64,000 bases of DNA, taken from Microvirga calopogonii. Lineage in GTDB: Bacteria; Pseudomonadota; Alphaproteobacteria; Rhizobiales; Beijerinckiaceae. Location of the stretch: assembly GCF_003347665.1 (NCBI RefSeq), contig NZ_QDGA01000016.1, positions 48,136 through 112,135 on the forward strand, written 5' to 3'. Positions 27,563 through 36,474 of the stretch are shown one piece after another (position 1 is the first letter of the stretch; each line of letters begins with the position of its first letter). The position numbers and the translations under genes are program-made. Under the pieces are notes generated by a model. It did no database searches and had not been told where the DNA came from. It was given only the letters and a program-made list of their open reading frames with translations.

Positions 27563-28774
27563 CTAACCCTGCATCAATCGGGGCGCGCCGACGCGCGGAA
27601 GAACGCCCTCGCGCATGACGATCCGGCGCAGGGGGCCGATGTTGCTCAAGGCCAGAAGACCGGCGCCGCGCAGGAAATCGGTCGGGATCATGCCCGTGAG
27701 GAGCGTCCTGTTCAGGCCGTCCACGGCGGCCGTGCGCAGGCGGACATCGAGGTCCCGGCTGCGCTGATACTGCGTCAAGGTCTGGTCCGATCCGGGGGCG
27801 TGACCTTCGTCTCCTGCATCGACGACAGCATCCCGCAGGGATGCGACGTCCCGGAAGCCGAGGTTGAGGCCCTGGGCGCCGATGGGCGGGAACACGTGGG
27901 CGGCCTCTCCGACAAGGGCGAGGTGCTGCGAGCTGTACCGATTGACCGAGAGACCGCTCATGGGCACGAGCCCGCGCGGGCCGTCGATGCGCATGGCCCC
28001 GAGATGCGATTGCGCCTGCCGCTCGATGGCAAGGGCGAGGGCCGTGTCGTCGAGGCCCGAGAGGCGTTCCGCCTCTTCCTTGCTAGTGACCCATACCAGG
28101 CTGGACCGGCGGCCGGGCAGGGGCACCAGGGTGAAGGGTCCGTGGCGGGTATGGAACTCCGTCGAGGTGTCCCGGTGCTCCCGGTCGTGGGCCAGGATGA
28201 CCGTCACGGCGGATTGCGGATAGGACCACGTCTTCGCATCGATTCCGGCGATCTGGCGCAGTTTGGAGTTCCGTCCGTCGGCCGCGACCACGAGGCCTGC
28301 TCGGATTGTCGCGCCGCCCGCCAGGGTCAGGGCCGCACCCTGGTCGTCCTTCGCGAAGCCCGTTGCGAATTCCGGCACGAGAGTCAGGTGCTCGGACTTC
28401 CGGGCTACGTCGGCGAGGGTCTCGACGAGGGCAACGTTCTCGATGTTCCAGCCGAAAGCGTCGAGGCCGATCTCACCGGCCCGGAACGAAGCCGGGGGCG
28501 GACGGAACAGGCTGCCCGTGTAGTCGATGATGCGCATCGTCTCGAGCGGGGCCGCGACGGAAGCCACCGCGGGCCAGACGCCGAGCACTTCCAGGAAGCG
28601 CACGGAGCCGTTGAGAAGGGCGACGGTCCGCCCATCCCGGCGCACGTCGAGGCCGCCGATGAGAACGGTTTCGTAGCCGTCGCGGGCGAAGGCCAAGGCG
28701 GCACTCAGGCCCACGGCTCCGGCGCCGACGATGGCGATGTCATAGGTGTTCTCGGTCACGGGCACTCTCACCAT
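27563..28774 (-). CDS. UbiH/UbiF/VisC/COQ6-family FAD monooxygenase
   Basis: A 403-residue flavoprotein hydroxylase. The dinucleotide-binding GxGxxG is DIAIVGAGAVGLSAALAF (about residues 11-28), the middle motif is VVAADGRNSKLRQIAG, and the flavin-binding motif is GEAAHVFPPIGAQGLNLG, a variant of GD-AAH with Glu for Asp. The family includes the ubiquinone ring hydroxylases UbiH, UbiF and UbiL; this copy may be one of these, but I cannot assign the ring position. ATG at 28774 (MVRVPVTENTYD) is chosen over 28939, which adds 55 residues unlike the family. It is divergent from the BMP-type importer. Confidence 0.88.
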   Translation of the reverse strand: MVRVPVTENTYDIAIVGAGAVGLSAALAFARDGYETVLIGGLDVRRDGRTVALLNGSVRFLEVLGVWPAVASVAAPLETMRIIDYTGSLFRPPPASFRAGEIGLDAFGWNIENVALVETLADVARKSEHLTLVPEFATGFAKDDQGAALTLAGGATIRAGLVVAADGRNSKLRQIAGIDAKTWSYPQSAVTVILAHDREHRDTSTEFHTRHGPFTLVPLPGRRSSLVWVTSKEEAERLSGLDDTALALAIERQAQSHLGAMRIDGPRGLVPMSGLSVNRYSSQHLALVGEAAHVFPPIGAQGLNLGFRDVASLRDAVVDAGDEGHAPGSDQTLTQYQRSRDLDVRLRTAAVDGLNRTLLTGMIPTDFLRGAGLLALSNIGPLRRIVMREGVLPRVGAPRLMQG

Positions 28775-28962
28775 CAGGTTGTGGACGGTTGGCGGACTCA
28801 CAATAAACCACGGATTCGGCATTGCCGACCGGCGCAGCGCTTCCCTATGATCGTTCCATAACGGAAGTTCGCCCCCGTTCGGCCCTTGCCAAGAGCCGCG
28901 CGGGCCGTCATCCATGTGCAAATTCCTAACCAGCTGCAACCCTTGAAATCAGAGTCGCTTGT

Positions 28963-30510
28963 GTGAAGGCAGACGTAGCATCATCGGGGCCGCCCCTCGT
29001 CGAACTTCAAGGGATCAGCAAGCGCTATGGCGACCTTCTCGCCAATGACGGGATCAATCTGGCCATCCAGCCCGGCGAGATCCACGCTCTTCTGGGTGAG
29101 AACGGCGCCGGCAAATCCACACTGGTCAAGATCCTCTACGGGGTCATCGAGCCGAGCGCCGGCGAGATCCGGTGGGAGGGCCGTCCGGTCTCCATCGGCT
29201 CCCCGGTCGAGGCGCGCAATCTCGGCCTCGGCATGGTGTTCCAGCATTTCTCGCTGTTCGACGAACTGACCGTTGCGGAGAACATCGCCGTGGCGCTGTC
29301 GGACGAATGGAGCCTGTCCACCGTCCGCAGCAAGCTCGGCGAGATCAGCCGGACCTACGGCCTGGCGCTCGATGCCGACCGCGCGGTCTGGACCCTCTCG
29401 GCCGGCGAGCGCCAGCGCATCGAGATCGTCCGCTGCCTGCTCCAGAACCCCAGGCTTCTGATCCTGGATGAGCCGACTTCGGTTCTGACGCCGCAGGAGG
29501 CAGAGCATCTTTTTACCACCCTCGACCGTCTCTCGGCGGAGGGCTGCTCCATTCTCTACATCTCGCACAAGCTCGAGGAGGTGCGCCGCCTCTGCCGCAG
29601 CGCCACGATCCTGCGTGCCGGGCGGGTGGTCGCCACCCTCGATCCACGGGCCAGGAGCGCCCGCGAGATCGCCGCATTGATGGTCGGCAACGAGGTCGGG
29701 GAAGTTCGCACCGACGCGCCGCACCATGTCCTGGGCGAGATGCTCAGGGTCTCGCACCTTTCGATGCCGCCGGCTGGTCTCCACGGACAGGCCCTGCGCG
29801 ACATCGATCTCGAGGCACGGGCCGGCGAGGTCGTGGGCATCGCCGGCGTCGCTGGCAACGGGCAGAGCGAATTCTTCGCCGCGCTGTCGGGCGAGCGTCT
29901 GGCCGATCGGCCGGATGCCATCGTGATCGCCGGGAAGCCCTCGGGAACCATGGGCATCGACGCCCGCCGACGCCTGGGCGCGGCCTTCGTGCCGGAGGAA
30001 CGCCTCGGCCATGCGGCGGCTCCGACCCATCGCCTGAGCGAGAACACCCTGATCTCCCACGCGGCGACCGAAGTGAGCCGCTCCGGCTTCATCCTTCTGA
30101 ATGCCGCCAAGCGGCTCGCCCGGTCTATCATCCAGAGCTTCGACGTGCGCACCCCCGAGGGGGATCCGCAGGCACGCAAGCTCTCGGGAGGCAACCTGCA
30201 GAAATTCGTGATCGGCCGTGAGATCATCCGCAAGCCGAAGCTCATCGTCGTCGATCAGCCCACCTGGGGCGTCGATGCGGGTGCGGCGCGGCTCATCCGT
30301 CAGGCGCTCGTCGATCTCGCCCGCGCGGGCAGCGCCGTCGTGGTCGTCAGCCAGGATCTCGACGAGCTGTTCGAAGTGGCCGACAGGATGGCCGTGATCC
30401 ATCAAGGGCAGTTGAGCCCGGTCAAGCCCGTCGGTGAATGGACCAAGGAAGCCATCGGCCTGGAAATGCTCGGTGTCGCACAAGCCCAGGGGGGTGCTCA
30501 TGCGCTTTGA
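28963..30510 (+). CDS. BMP-type (nucleoside) ABC transporter, ATP-binding protein
   Basis: A 515-residue protein with two ABC domains in tandem, as in importers for sugars and nucleosides. First domain: Walker A LLGENGAGKSTLVKIL (about residues 38-53), signature LSAGERQRIEIVRCLL, Walker B LLILDEPTSVLTPQEA. Second domain: a degenerate Walker A (IAGVAGNGQSEFFAAL), signature LSGGNLQKFVIGREI and Walker B LIVVDQPTWGVDAGAA, the usual asymmetry of the family. Start GTG at 28963. Its end overlaps the first permease gene by 11 bases; the operon continues with two permeases and the binding protein. Confidence 0.93.
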   Translation: MKADVASSGPPLVELQGISKRYGDLLANDGINLAIQPGEIHALLGENGAGKSTLVKILYGVIEPSAGEIRWEGRPVSIGSPVEARNLGLGMVFQHFSLFDELTVAENIAVALSDEWSLSTVRSKLGEISRTYGLALDADRAVWTLSAGERQRIEIVRCLLQNPRLLILDEPTSVLTPQEAEHLFTTLDRLSAEGCSILYISHKLEEVRRLCRSATILRAGRVVATLDPRARSAREIAALMVGNEVGEVRTDAPHHVLGEMLRVSHLSMPPAGLHGQALRDIDLEARAGEVVGIAGVAGNGQSEFFAALSGERLADRPDAIVIAGKPSGTMGIDARRRLGAAFVPEERLGHAAAPTHRLSENTLISHAATEVSRSGFILLNAAKRLARSIIQSFDVRTPEGDPQARKLSGGNLQKFVIGREIIRKPKLIVVDQPTWGVDAGAARLIRQALVDLARAGSAVVVVSQDLDELFEVADRMAVIHQGQLSPVKPVGEWTKEAIGLEMLGVAQAQGGAHAL

Positions 30511-31576
30511 GCTGACGCCCCGTCCCAACGTGTCTCCCGTCATGCGGACACTCGCTCCAGTGGCGGCCTTCGTGACGGCCTTCCTCATCGCGGGATTCGT
30601 CATCTGGCTGATGGGCCGCTCGCCCATCGCGGCCTTCGACGTCTACGTGCTCCAGCCCCTGAGCGACCCGTGGTCCCTGCAGGAGCTTCTCGTCAAGGCG
30701 ACGCCGCTGGCCCTCATCGCCATCGGCCTGTCCTATTGCTTCCGCGCCAATCTCTGGAACATCGGCGCGGAAGGCCAGTACGTGATCGGCGCCGTGCTCG
30801 GCAGCTGGCTCGCGCTTAAAGTCCATGGCACGGAGGCCGGTTTCTGGGTGCTGCCGCTCATGCTGCTGCTCGGCATCATCGGCGGAGCGCTCTACGGGTT
30901 GATCCCGGCCTTCCTGAAGACGCGCTTCGGCGTCAACGAGATCCTGACCAGCCTCATGCTGGTCTATGTCGCGCAGCTGATCCTCGATTATCTGGTGCGC
31001 GGCCCGTGGCGCGATCCCAAGGGCTTCAACTTCCCGCAATCGGTGACCTTCGACCCGTCAGCCACGCTGCATCCGATTTTGGAAGGCGGCCGTGTCCACT
31101 TCGGAGCCGTGTTCGCGCTGATCGCCGTCCTGCTCACCGCCGTGATCCTCGGACGGACCCTGTTCGGCTACCGGCTCAAGCTGACCGGCGACGCGCCCCG
31201 GGCGGCGCGGTTCGCGGGATTCAGCTCCAAGGCGACCACGATGGCCGTCTTCGCCATCTCGGGCGGGCTGGCCGGTTTGGCGGGCATTTCCGAAGTGTCG
31301 GGCCAGATCGGTCAGCTGCAGCCGTCGATTTCGCCCGGTTACGGCTTCACGGCCATCACGGTGGCCTTCCTGGGGCGCCTTAACCCCATCGGCATCCTGA
31401 TCGCGGCCCTCGTCGTCGCCCTGACCTTCATCGGCGGCGAGAGCGCGCAGATCATGCTGAAGCTGCCGCTCGATCTGACGCAGGCCTTCCAGGGCATCCT
31501 GCTGCTCTGCGTGCTCGCGGCCGACGCGCTCGTGAGCTACCGCGTTCGTTTCGTCTCACAGGGAGGGGGCAAGTGA
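30500..31576 (+). CDS. BMP-type ABC transporter permease 1
   Basis: A 358-residue permease of the BPD_transp_2 type with about nine hydrophobic segments. Family marks are the EAA-like stretch AIGLSYCFRANLWNIGAEGQYVIG in pieces (residues about 74-97) and FGVNEILTSLMLVYVAQLILDY. The ATG at 30500 follows a GGGGGG-rich site and lies within the end of the ATPase gene. It pairs with the next permease, overlapping by a GTGA junction. It is inferred to import purine nucleosides or a similar ligand with the BMP protein. Confidence 0.93.
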   Translation: MRFELTPRPNVSPVMRTLAPVAAFVTAFLIAGFVIWLMGRSPIAAFDVYVLQPLSDPWSLQELLVKATPLALIAIGLSYCFRANLWNIGAEGQYVIGAVLGSWLALKVHGTEAGFWVLPLMLLLGIIGGALYGLIPAFLKTRFGVNEILTSLMLVYVAQLILDYLVRGPWRDPKGFNFPQSVTFDPSATLHPILEGGRVHFGAVFALIAVLLTAVILGRTLFGYRLKLTGDAPRAARFAGFSSKATTMAVFAISGGLAGLAGISEVSGQIGQLQPSISPGYGFTAITVAFLGRLNPIGILIAALVVALTFIGGESAQIMLKLPLDLTQAFQGILLLCVLAADALVSYRVRFVSQGGGK

Positions 31577-32490
31577 CCACTTTCGAGGCCATTCTGCTCA
31601 CCATCGTGACGGCGTCCACGCCACTCCTGATCGCCGCCCTGGGCGAGCTGGTGACGGAGCGCTCCGGCGTCCTCAACCTCGGCGTCGAAGGAATGATGGC
31701 GATGGGCGCCGCCTGCAGCTTCGCCGCCGCCGTGACCTTCGACTCGACCCTGCTCGGCGTCGCCGCCGGGATGCTCGCGGGCGTCCTGATGGCCGCCCTG
31801 TTCGCCCTGGTGGTGCTGGGCTTTGCCGCTAATCAGGTCGGCTCGGGCTTGGCGCTCACGATCTTCGGCCTCGGCCTGTCCGGCCTGATCGGCGCTCCTT
31901 TCGTGGGCGCGCGGCGCGACCCGGTCGCACATCTCGACATTCCCTTGTTGAGCGATATCCCGGTCGTCGGTCGCCTGTTTTTTGAGCAGGACCTTTTCGT
32001 TTACGCCTCCATCGGGCTCACGATCCTGGTCGCCGTCTATCTCGCCAGGACGCGCTCCGGTCTCACCCTGCGCTCCATCGGCGAGAACCATACGTCGGCC
32101 AATGCGCTGGGCCTGCCGGTCTGGCGGGTGCGCTTTTGGGCCATCCTGTTCGGCGGCGCCTGCGCGGGCTTGGCCGGGGCCTATCTCGCCCTCGTCTATA
32201 CCCGCTTCTGGTCGCCCGGCATGACGGCGGGGCGCGGCTGGATCGCCTTGGCTCTGGTGGTCTTCGCGGCGTGGCGGCCGGGCTGGCTCCTCGTCGGCGC
32301 CTATATCTTCGGGGCCGCGACGGTGCTGCAGCTCCACGCCCAGGCGGCCCAGTTCGGCGTGCCGCCTCAGCTCCTGTCGGCCGTGCCGTATCTTGCCACG
32401 ATCATCGCCCTGCTGCTCCTCTCCCTGCGCCATGGCCGGGCCATCGGCGCCCCAGGTTCCCTGGGCGTGCCATTCGTGCCTGACCGGTGA
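31573..32490 (+). CDS. BMP-type ABC transporter permease 2
   Basis: A 305-residue BPD_transp_2 permease with about eight hydrophobic segments. Signature: GELVTERSGVLNLGVEGMMAMG (residues 25-46, in pieces), the counterpart of the NIGAEG motif of permease 1, and GLTLRSIGENHTSANALGLPV in a cytoplasmic loop. GTG start at 31573 overlaps the preceding TGA, so translation is coupled. About 100 bases then separate it from the binding protein gene, with the ribosome binding site GAGGGAACG before that gene. Confidence 0.93.
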   Translation: MTTFEAILLTIVTASTPLLIAALGELVTERSGVLNLGVEGMMAMGAACSFAAAVTFDSTLLGVAAGMLAGVLMAALFALVVLGFAANQVGSGLALTIFGLGLSGLIGAPFVGARRDPVAHLDIPLLSDIPVVGRLFFEQDLFVYASIGLTILVAVYLARTRSGLTLRSIGENHTSANALGLPVWRVRFWAILFGGACAGLAGAYLALVYTRFWSPGMTAGRGWIALALVVFAAWRPGWLLVGAYIFGAATVLQLHAQAAQFGVPPQLLSAVPYLATIIALLLLSLRHGRAIGAPGSLGVPFVPDR

Positions 32491-32593
32491 GCAAACTGGT
32501 GTTAATCTGACCAAAGTGTAGGCAGAGGAATTCTTGCCAGAAGCCTTCAGACCTGCGACGGAATGTGTGAAATCCAAACTCGAGGGAACGAGC

Positions 32594-33676
32594 ATGTTTT
32601 CAGGGAAAGTCTTCGGAGCCGTTGCGGGGGCAGCGATCCTGGCTCTGTCCGCCACCGGCGCATTCGCGCAGGCGAAGGACAAGATCAAGGTCGGCTTCAT
32701 CTATGTGGGCCCCGTGGGTGACTTCGGCTGGAGCCACCAGCACGACCAGGGCCGTCAGGCCATCGAAAAGGCCTTTCCTGGAAAGGTGACGACCACCTTC
32801 GTCGAGAGCGTGCCCGAGGCCGATTCCGAGCGCGCCATCGAACAGCTTGCCCGCACCGGCCACGACCTGATCTTCACGACGTCCTTCGGCTTCATGGAGC
32901 CAACCCTGAAGGTCGCCAAGAAGTATCCGAACATCAAATTCGAGCACGCCACCGGCTTCAAGCGCGCTCCGAACCTCTCGACCTATGCGGCGAAATTCCA
33001 CGAAGGCCGCTACATCACCGGCGTGATCGCCGGCAAGATGACCAAGTCCAACACCATCGGCTATGTGGGCGCATTCCCGATCCCGGAAGTGATCGCCGGC
33101 ATCAACGCCTACTATCTCGGCGCGCAATCGGTGAACCCGAACGTCAAGATCAAGATCGTGTTCGCCAACACGTGGTTCGATCCGGCGAAGGAAGGCGATG
33201 CCGCCAAGGCACTGCTCGACCAGGGTGTCGATGTCCTCGCTCAGCACACGGACAGCCCGGCTCCAATCCAGGCCGCCGAGGCCCGCGGCAAGTTCGGCTT
33301 CGGCCAGGCTTCCGACATGGAGCGCTTCGCCCCTAAGGCGCAGCTCACTGCCATCACCGACAATTGGGACGACTACTACGTCTCTCGCGCCAAGGCGGTT
33401 CTCGACGGGACCTGGAAGTCGGAGGACACCTGGGGCGGCATCAACGCCCACATGGTCGTGATGACGCCCTACAAGAACGTGCCCGACGACGTGAAGAAGA
33501 TGGCCGAGGAGACCGAGGCCGCCATCAAGTCCGGCAAGCTCAACCCCTTCAAGTGCCCGGTCATCGGCCAGGACGGCAAGGAGATCGAGTGCAAGGGCAA
33601 CGGCGCGCTCTCCGACGAGCAGGTGCTCGGCATGAACTTCTACGTGAAGGGAATCGAGGACAAGATCCCGCAATAA
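32594..33676 (+). CDS. BMP family substrate-binding protein
   Basis: A 360-residue periplasmic protein of the BmpA/PnrA family. Signal peptide residues 1-25 (MFSGKVFGAVAGAAILALS and then ATGAFAQA), with no lipobox Cys, so probably soluble rather than a lipoprotein. Family core: KVGFIYVGPVGDFGWSHQH at the start of the mature part, FTTSFGFMEPTLKVAKKYP and FANTWFDPAKEGDAAKALL. Members bind purine nucleosides, in some systems riboflavin. ATG at 32594 is picked because it starts the signal peptide and has GAGGGAACG in front. It closes the operon, followed by a terminator. Confidence 0.93.
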   Translation: MFSGKVFGAVAGAAILALSATGAFAQAKDKIKVGFIYVGPVGDFGWSHQHDQGRQAIEKAFPGKVTTTFVESVPEADSERAIEQLARTGHDLIFTTSFGFMEPTLKVAKKYPNIKFEHATGFKRAPNLSTYAAKFHEGRYITGVIAGKMTKSNTIGYVGAFPIPEVIAGINAYYLGAQSVNPNVKIKIVFANTWFDPAKEGDAAKALLDQGVDVLAQHTDSPAPIQAAEARGKFGFGQASDMERFAPKAQLTAITDNWDDYYVSRAKAVLDGTWKSEDTWGGINAHMVVMTPYKNVPDDVKKMAEETEAAIKSGKLNPFKCPVIGQDGKEIECKGNGALSDEQVLGMNFYVKGIEDKIPQ

Positions 33677-33700
33677 GCGGAACGAGCTTGAACCAGGAAG

Positions 33701-33727
33701 GGCAGCCGGGCGACCGGCTGCCTTTTT
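33701..33727 (+). terminator. Intrinsic terminator after the BMP importer operon
   Basis: Stem GGCAGCCGG (33701-33709) with CCGGCTGCC (33714-33722), 4-base loop, followed directly by TTTTT at 33723-33727. It separates the importer operon from pncA, whose start is about 45 bases further on. Confidence 0.92.
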
Positions 33728-33772
33728 CTTTGCGGCCGCTATATCGGTCCCCAAAGACACAGGGAATGAGCG

Positions 33773-34423
33773 ATGACCGAACGGATCACGATCAAGCCAG
33801 GTGAGCACGACGTCCTCATCGTCGTGGATGTGCAGGTCGATTTCCTGCCGGGCGGTGCGCTGGCCGTGCCGGACGGCGATGCGGTGATCGGCCCTGTCAA
33901 CCGGCTCGCGAAGCACTTCCGCCACGTGGTGCTGACGCAGGACTGGCACCCGGAGGGACACGCCTCCTTCGCGTCGAGCCATCCCGCCAAGCAGCCCTTC
34001 GAGACGACCGAGCTGCATTACGGCTCACAGGTGCTCTGGCCGGATCATTGCGTGCAGGGGACGCCCGGCGCAGAGATCTCCCGTGACCTCGCGATCCCGC
34101 ACGCGCAGCTCGTCATCCGCAAAGGCTACAATGCTGGGATCGACAGCTATTCGGGCTTCAAGGAGGCGGACCGGCTGACCTCGACCGGGCTTGCCGGTTA
34201 CCTGAAGGAGAGGGGCTTTCGCCGGGTCTTCTGCGTCGGGCTCGCCCTGGACTTCTGCGTCGCCTGGACGGCCCTCGATGCGGTGGAGGCCGGGTTCGAG
34301 ACGTTTCTGATCGAGGACGCGTCGCGGGCCATCGACACGAATGGATCCCTCGAGAATGCCCGGCAAGACCTGAAGTCGGCGGGCGTTCATACGATCCGGA
34401 GCGAGCAGATCGTCGGGGCTTGA
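33773..34423 (+). CDS. pncA: Nicotinamidase (pyrazinamidase)
   Basis: A 216-residue cytoplasmic amidohydrolase that converts nicotinamide to nicotinate for NAD salvage. The isochorismatase-fold triad is complete: Asp19 in VVDVQVDFLPGGAL, Lys117 in VIRKGYN and Cys162 in GLALDFCVAW. The metal site is Asp57, His59 and His63 in QDWHPEGHASF. Length matches the family (about 210). It follows the BMP importer behind a terminator, so it probably has its own promoter; the importer may nevertheless supply a nucleoside or pyridine-type compound, which is inference from position only. Confidence 0.95.
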   Translation: MTERITIKPGEHDVLIVVDVQVDFLPGGALAVPDGDAVIGPVNRLAKHFRHVVLTQDWHPEGHASFASSHPAKQPFETTELHYGSQVLWPDHCVQGTPGAEISRDLAIPHAQLVIRKGYNAGIDSYSGFKEADRLTSTGLAGYLKERGFRRVFCVGLALDFCVAWTALDAVEAGFETFLIEDASRAIDTNGSLENARQDLKSAGVHTIRSEQIVGA

Positions 34424-34429
34424 ACTCTA

Positions 34430-34650
34430 CCGTCATGCCCGGCCTTGTGCCGGGCATCCACGTGTGGCCTTTATGGCAGTTGCCCTCAGAAGCCCTCATC
34501 CTGAGGAGGATCGCGTCAGCAATCCGTCTCGAAGGACGGGGGCGCCTCTAGAGAGCTCTGGACGATCCTTCGAGACGCAGCTTTGCTGCTCCTCAGGATG
34601 AGGTGGGAGGGTTGAAATGAAATCACCGGCACGAGGCCGGTGATGACGTG
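34430..34650. repeat. Composite of palindromic repeats between pncA and rimO
   Basis: Three parts. A REP-like unit at 34430-34464 (TCATGCCCGGC CTTGT GCCGGGCATC). A longer inverted repeat at 34492-34603 with arms CCCTCATCCTGAGGAG and CTCCTCAGGATGAGG and an inner pair CGTCTCGAAGGAC / TCCTTCGAGACG, a type I recall from related genomes. A second REP-like unit at 34619-34650 in the opposite sense to the first. The elements sit between the convergent pncA and rimO genes. Confidence 0.85.
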
Positions 34651-34673
34651 GAGTATGGGGATCGGCCTGCGCC

Positions 34674-35990
34674 CTAAACCACCGTCCCGTGGAGGTCGTA
34701 CTCGTCCGAGCTTTCGATCTTCACGTTGACGATCTCGCCGGGCTTCAGCGGCGCCTTCGAGGCCACGTAGACGACGCCGTCGATCTCGGGGGCGTCGTAT
34801 TTGGTGCGGCCGGTCGCGACCGTGGCGCCCTGCTCGTCGATGATCACGGGGAGGGTCTTGCCGACCTTGTTCTTAAGAATCCTGGCGCTGACCTTCTGCT
34901 GGGTCTGCATGAAGCGGTGCCAGCGCTCCTCCTTCACCTCCGGCGGAACCGCGCCGTCGATGTCGTTCGCAGGCGCGCCCTGGACCGGCTCGTACTGGAA
35001 GCAGCCGGCGCGGTCGATCTTGGCGTCGTTCAGCCATTGCATCAGGAAATCCACGTCCTCTTCCGTCTCGCCGGGGAAGCCGACGATGAAGGTCGAGCGG
35101 ATGGCGAGATCGGGGCAGATCTCGCGCCATTTGTGGATCCGCTCTAGGGTCTTCTCCTGGTTGCCGGGGCGCCGCATGGATTTCAGGACACGCGGGGAGG
35201 CGTGCTGGAAGGGGATATCCAGGTAGGGAAGGATCTTGCCCTCGGCCATCAGCGGGATGACCTCGTCCACATGCGGGTAGGGATAGACGTAGTGCATGCG
35301 AACCCACATGCCGAGATCGCCGAGTTCCCTGGCGAGCTCGAAGAACCGAGTGCGGACCTCGCGGTCCTTCCACAGGCTGGGCTGGTACTTGATATCGAGG
35401 CCGTATGCGCTGGTGTCCTGGGAAATGACCAGCAGTTCCTTCACGCCGGCCTTGGCGAGCTTTTCAGCCTCGCGCAGCACGTCGGCGATGGGACGGCTGA
35501 CGAGGTCGCCGCGCAGCTTCGGAATGATGCAGAAGGAGCAGCGGTTGTTGCAGCCCTCGGAAATCTTCAGGTAGGCGTAGTGGCGCGGCGTCAGCTTCAC
35601 GCCCTGGGGCGGAACGAGATCCACGAAGGGATCATGGGCCGGCGGCACGGCCTGATGTACGGCCGAGACTACGGACTCGTACGCCTGAGGCCCGGTGATC
35701 GCCAGGACGTTCGGGAACTGGTCGCGGATCTGCTCGGGCTCGGCACCCATGCAGCCGGTGACGATGACTTTGCCGTTCTCGGCCATGGCCTCGCCGATGG
35801 CCTCGAGGGACTCGGCCTTGGCGCTGTCGAGGAAGCCGCAGGTGTTGACGATCACCACGTCGGCCCCGTCATGCTCCTTGGTCAGCTGGTAACCTTGGGC
35901 GCGAAGCTGGGTGATGATGCGCTCGGAATCCACCAGGGCCTTCGGGCAGCCCAGGGACACGAACGAGACTTTCGGCGCGGGAGCATTCAT
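34674..35990 (-). CDS. rimO: Ribosomal protein S12 methylthiotransferase
   Basis: A 438-residue radical SAM enzyme that methylthiolates an aspartate of ribosomal protein S12. N-terminal UPF0004 domain: [16 protein letters not shown] and [17 protein letters not shown] with the auxiliary-cluster cysteines. The radical SAM core has [18 protein letters not shown] (CxxxCxxC) near residue 155, and a TRAM domain ends the protein. The KALVDSE and GFLDSAK patterns favour RimO over the related MiaB. ATG at 35990 ([10 protein letters not shown]) is chosen; a longer frame from 36101 adds 37 unlikely residues. The gene is convergent with pncA. Confidence 0.95.
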   Translation of the reverse strand: MNAPAPKVSFVSLGCPKALVDSERIITQLRAQGYQLTKEHDGADVVIVNTCGFLDSAKAESLEAIGEAMAENGKVIVTGCMGAEPEQIRDQFPNVLAITGPQAYESVVSAVHQAVPPAHDPFVDLVPPQGVKLTPRHYAYLKISEGCNNRCSFCIIPKLRGDLVSRPIADVLREAEKLAKAGVKELLVISQDTSAYGLDIKYQPSLWKDREVRTRFFELARELGDLGMWVRMHYVYPYPHVDEVIPLMAEGKILPYLDIPFQHASPRVLKSMRRPGNQEKTLERIHKWREICPDLAIRSTFIVGFPGETEEDVDFLMQWLNDAKIDRAGCFQYEPVQGAPANDIDGAVPPEVKEERWHRFMQTQQKVSARILKNKVGKTLPVIIDEQGATVATGRTKYDAPEIDGVVYVASKAPLKPGEIVNVKIESSDEYDLHGTVV

Positions 35991-36474
35991 CCGCAAAATC
36001 CACTTATCTAATCGAAACTGACATCCGCGAGGCACCTGCCGGGAGCGGCGCATCGTGACGAATCCACGACGGGGAAACCTGTCGATCGAGGGCAGGAACA
36101 CTCGGTACGGTCCGGCAGGATTGCACTGAGGACGTGCCGGCGATGTCGCCTGGATCGATCCAGCGCCTCGCGCAGGCGTTCCAACACATCAGGACCGCGC
36201 GACTTAAGACGCGATGTGCCTTTACAACACCGGGTTGGCCTTTACAACATCCGGTTTGACGCGGGGATTTCCCGCAATGCGAAGCGAGGGAGCCTCGGTC
36301 GACCCATCCCGTGGGCATTGAAGCCTGGCCGTGTTGCGGTAGACGGCTGGGAGACCGAAATCGCCCATGACGACGGCTCGCATCAGCCCGTGCGCCCCAG
36401 AAGTCAACGCGGTCCGGCGGGAGGACCCTGATCGACCAGCACGACCGTGCGCTCCGACGCTCTAAAGACCGGCC
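35991..36474. other. Gap between rimO and glycosyltransferase, with a 20-bp tandem duplication
   Basis: About 480 bases without a convincing gene; the two or three short frames lack ribosome binding sites. It must hold the rimO promoter. At 36220-36259 a 20-base unit is repeated back to back (GCCTTTACAACACCGGGTTG then GCCTTTACAACATCCGGTTT). This marks the change from core genome to the surface-polysaccharide region. Confidence 0.5.

Noticed and set aside
18486..34650. CRISPR-like repeats
   Set aside because: The repeats are palindromic, occur singly or in inverted pairs at separate sites, and have no regular spacers or cas genes.
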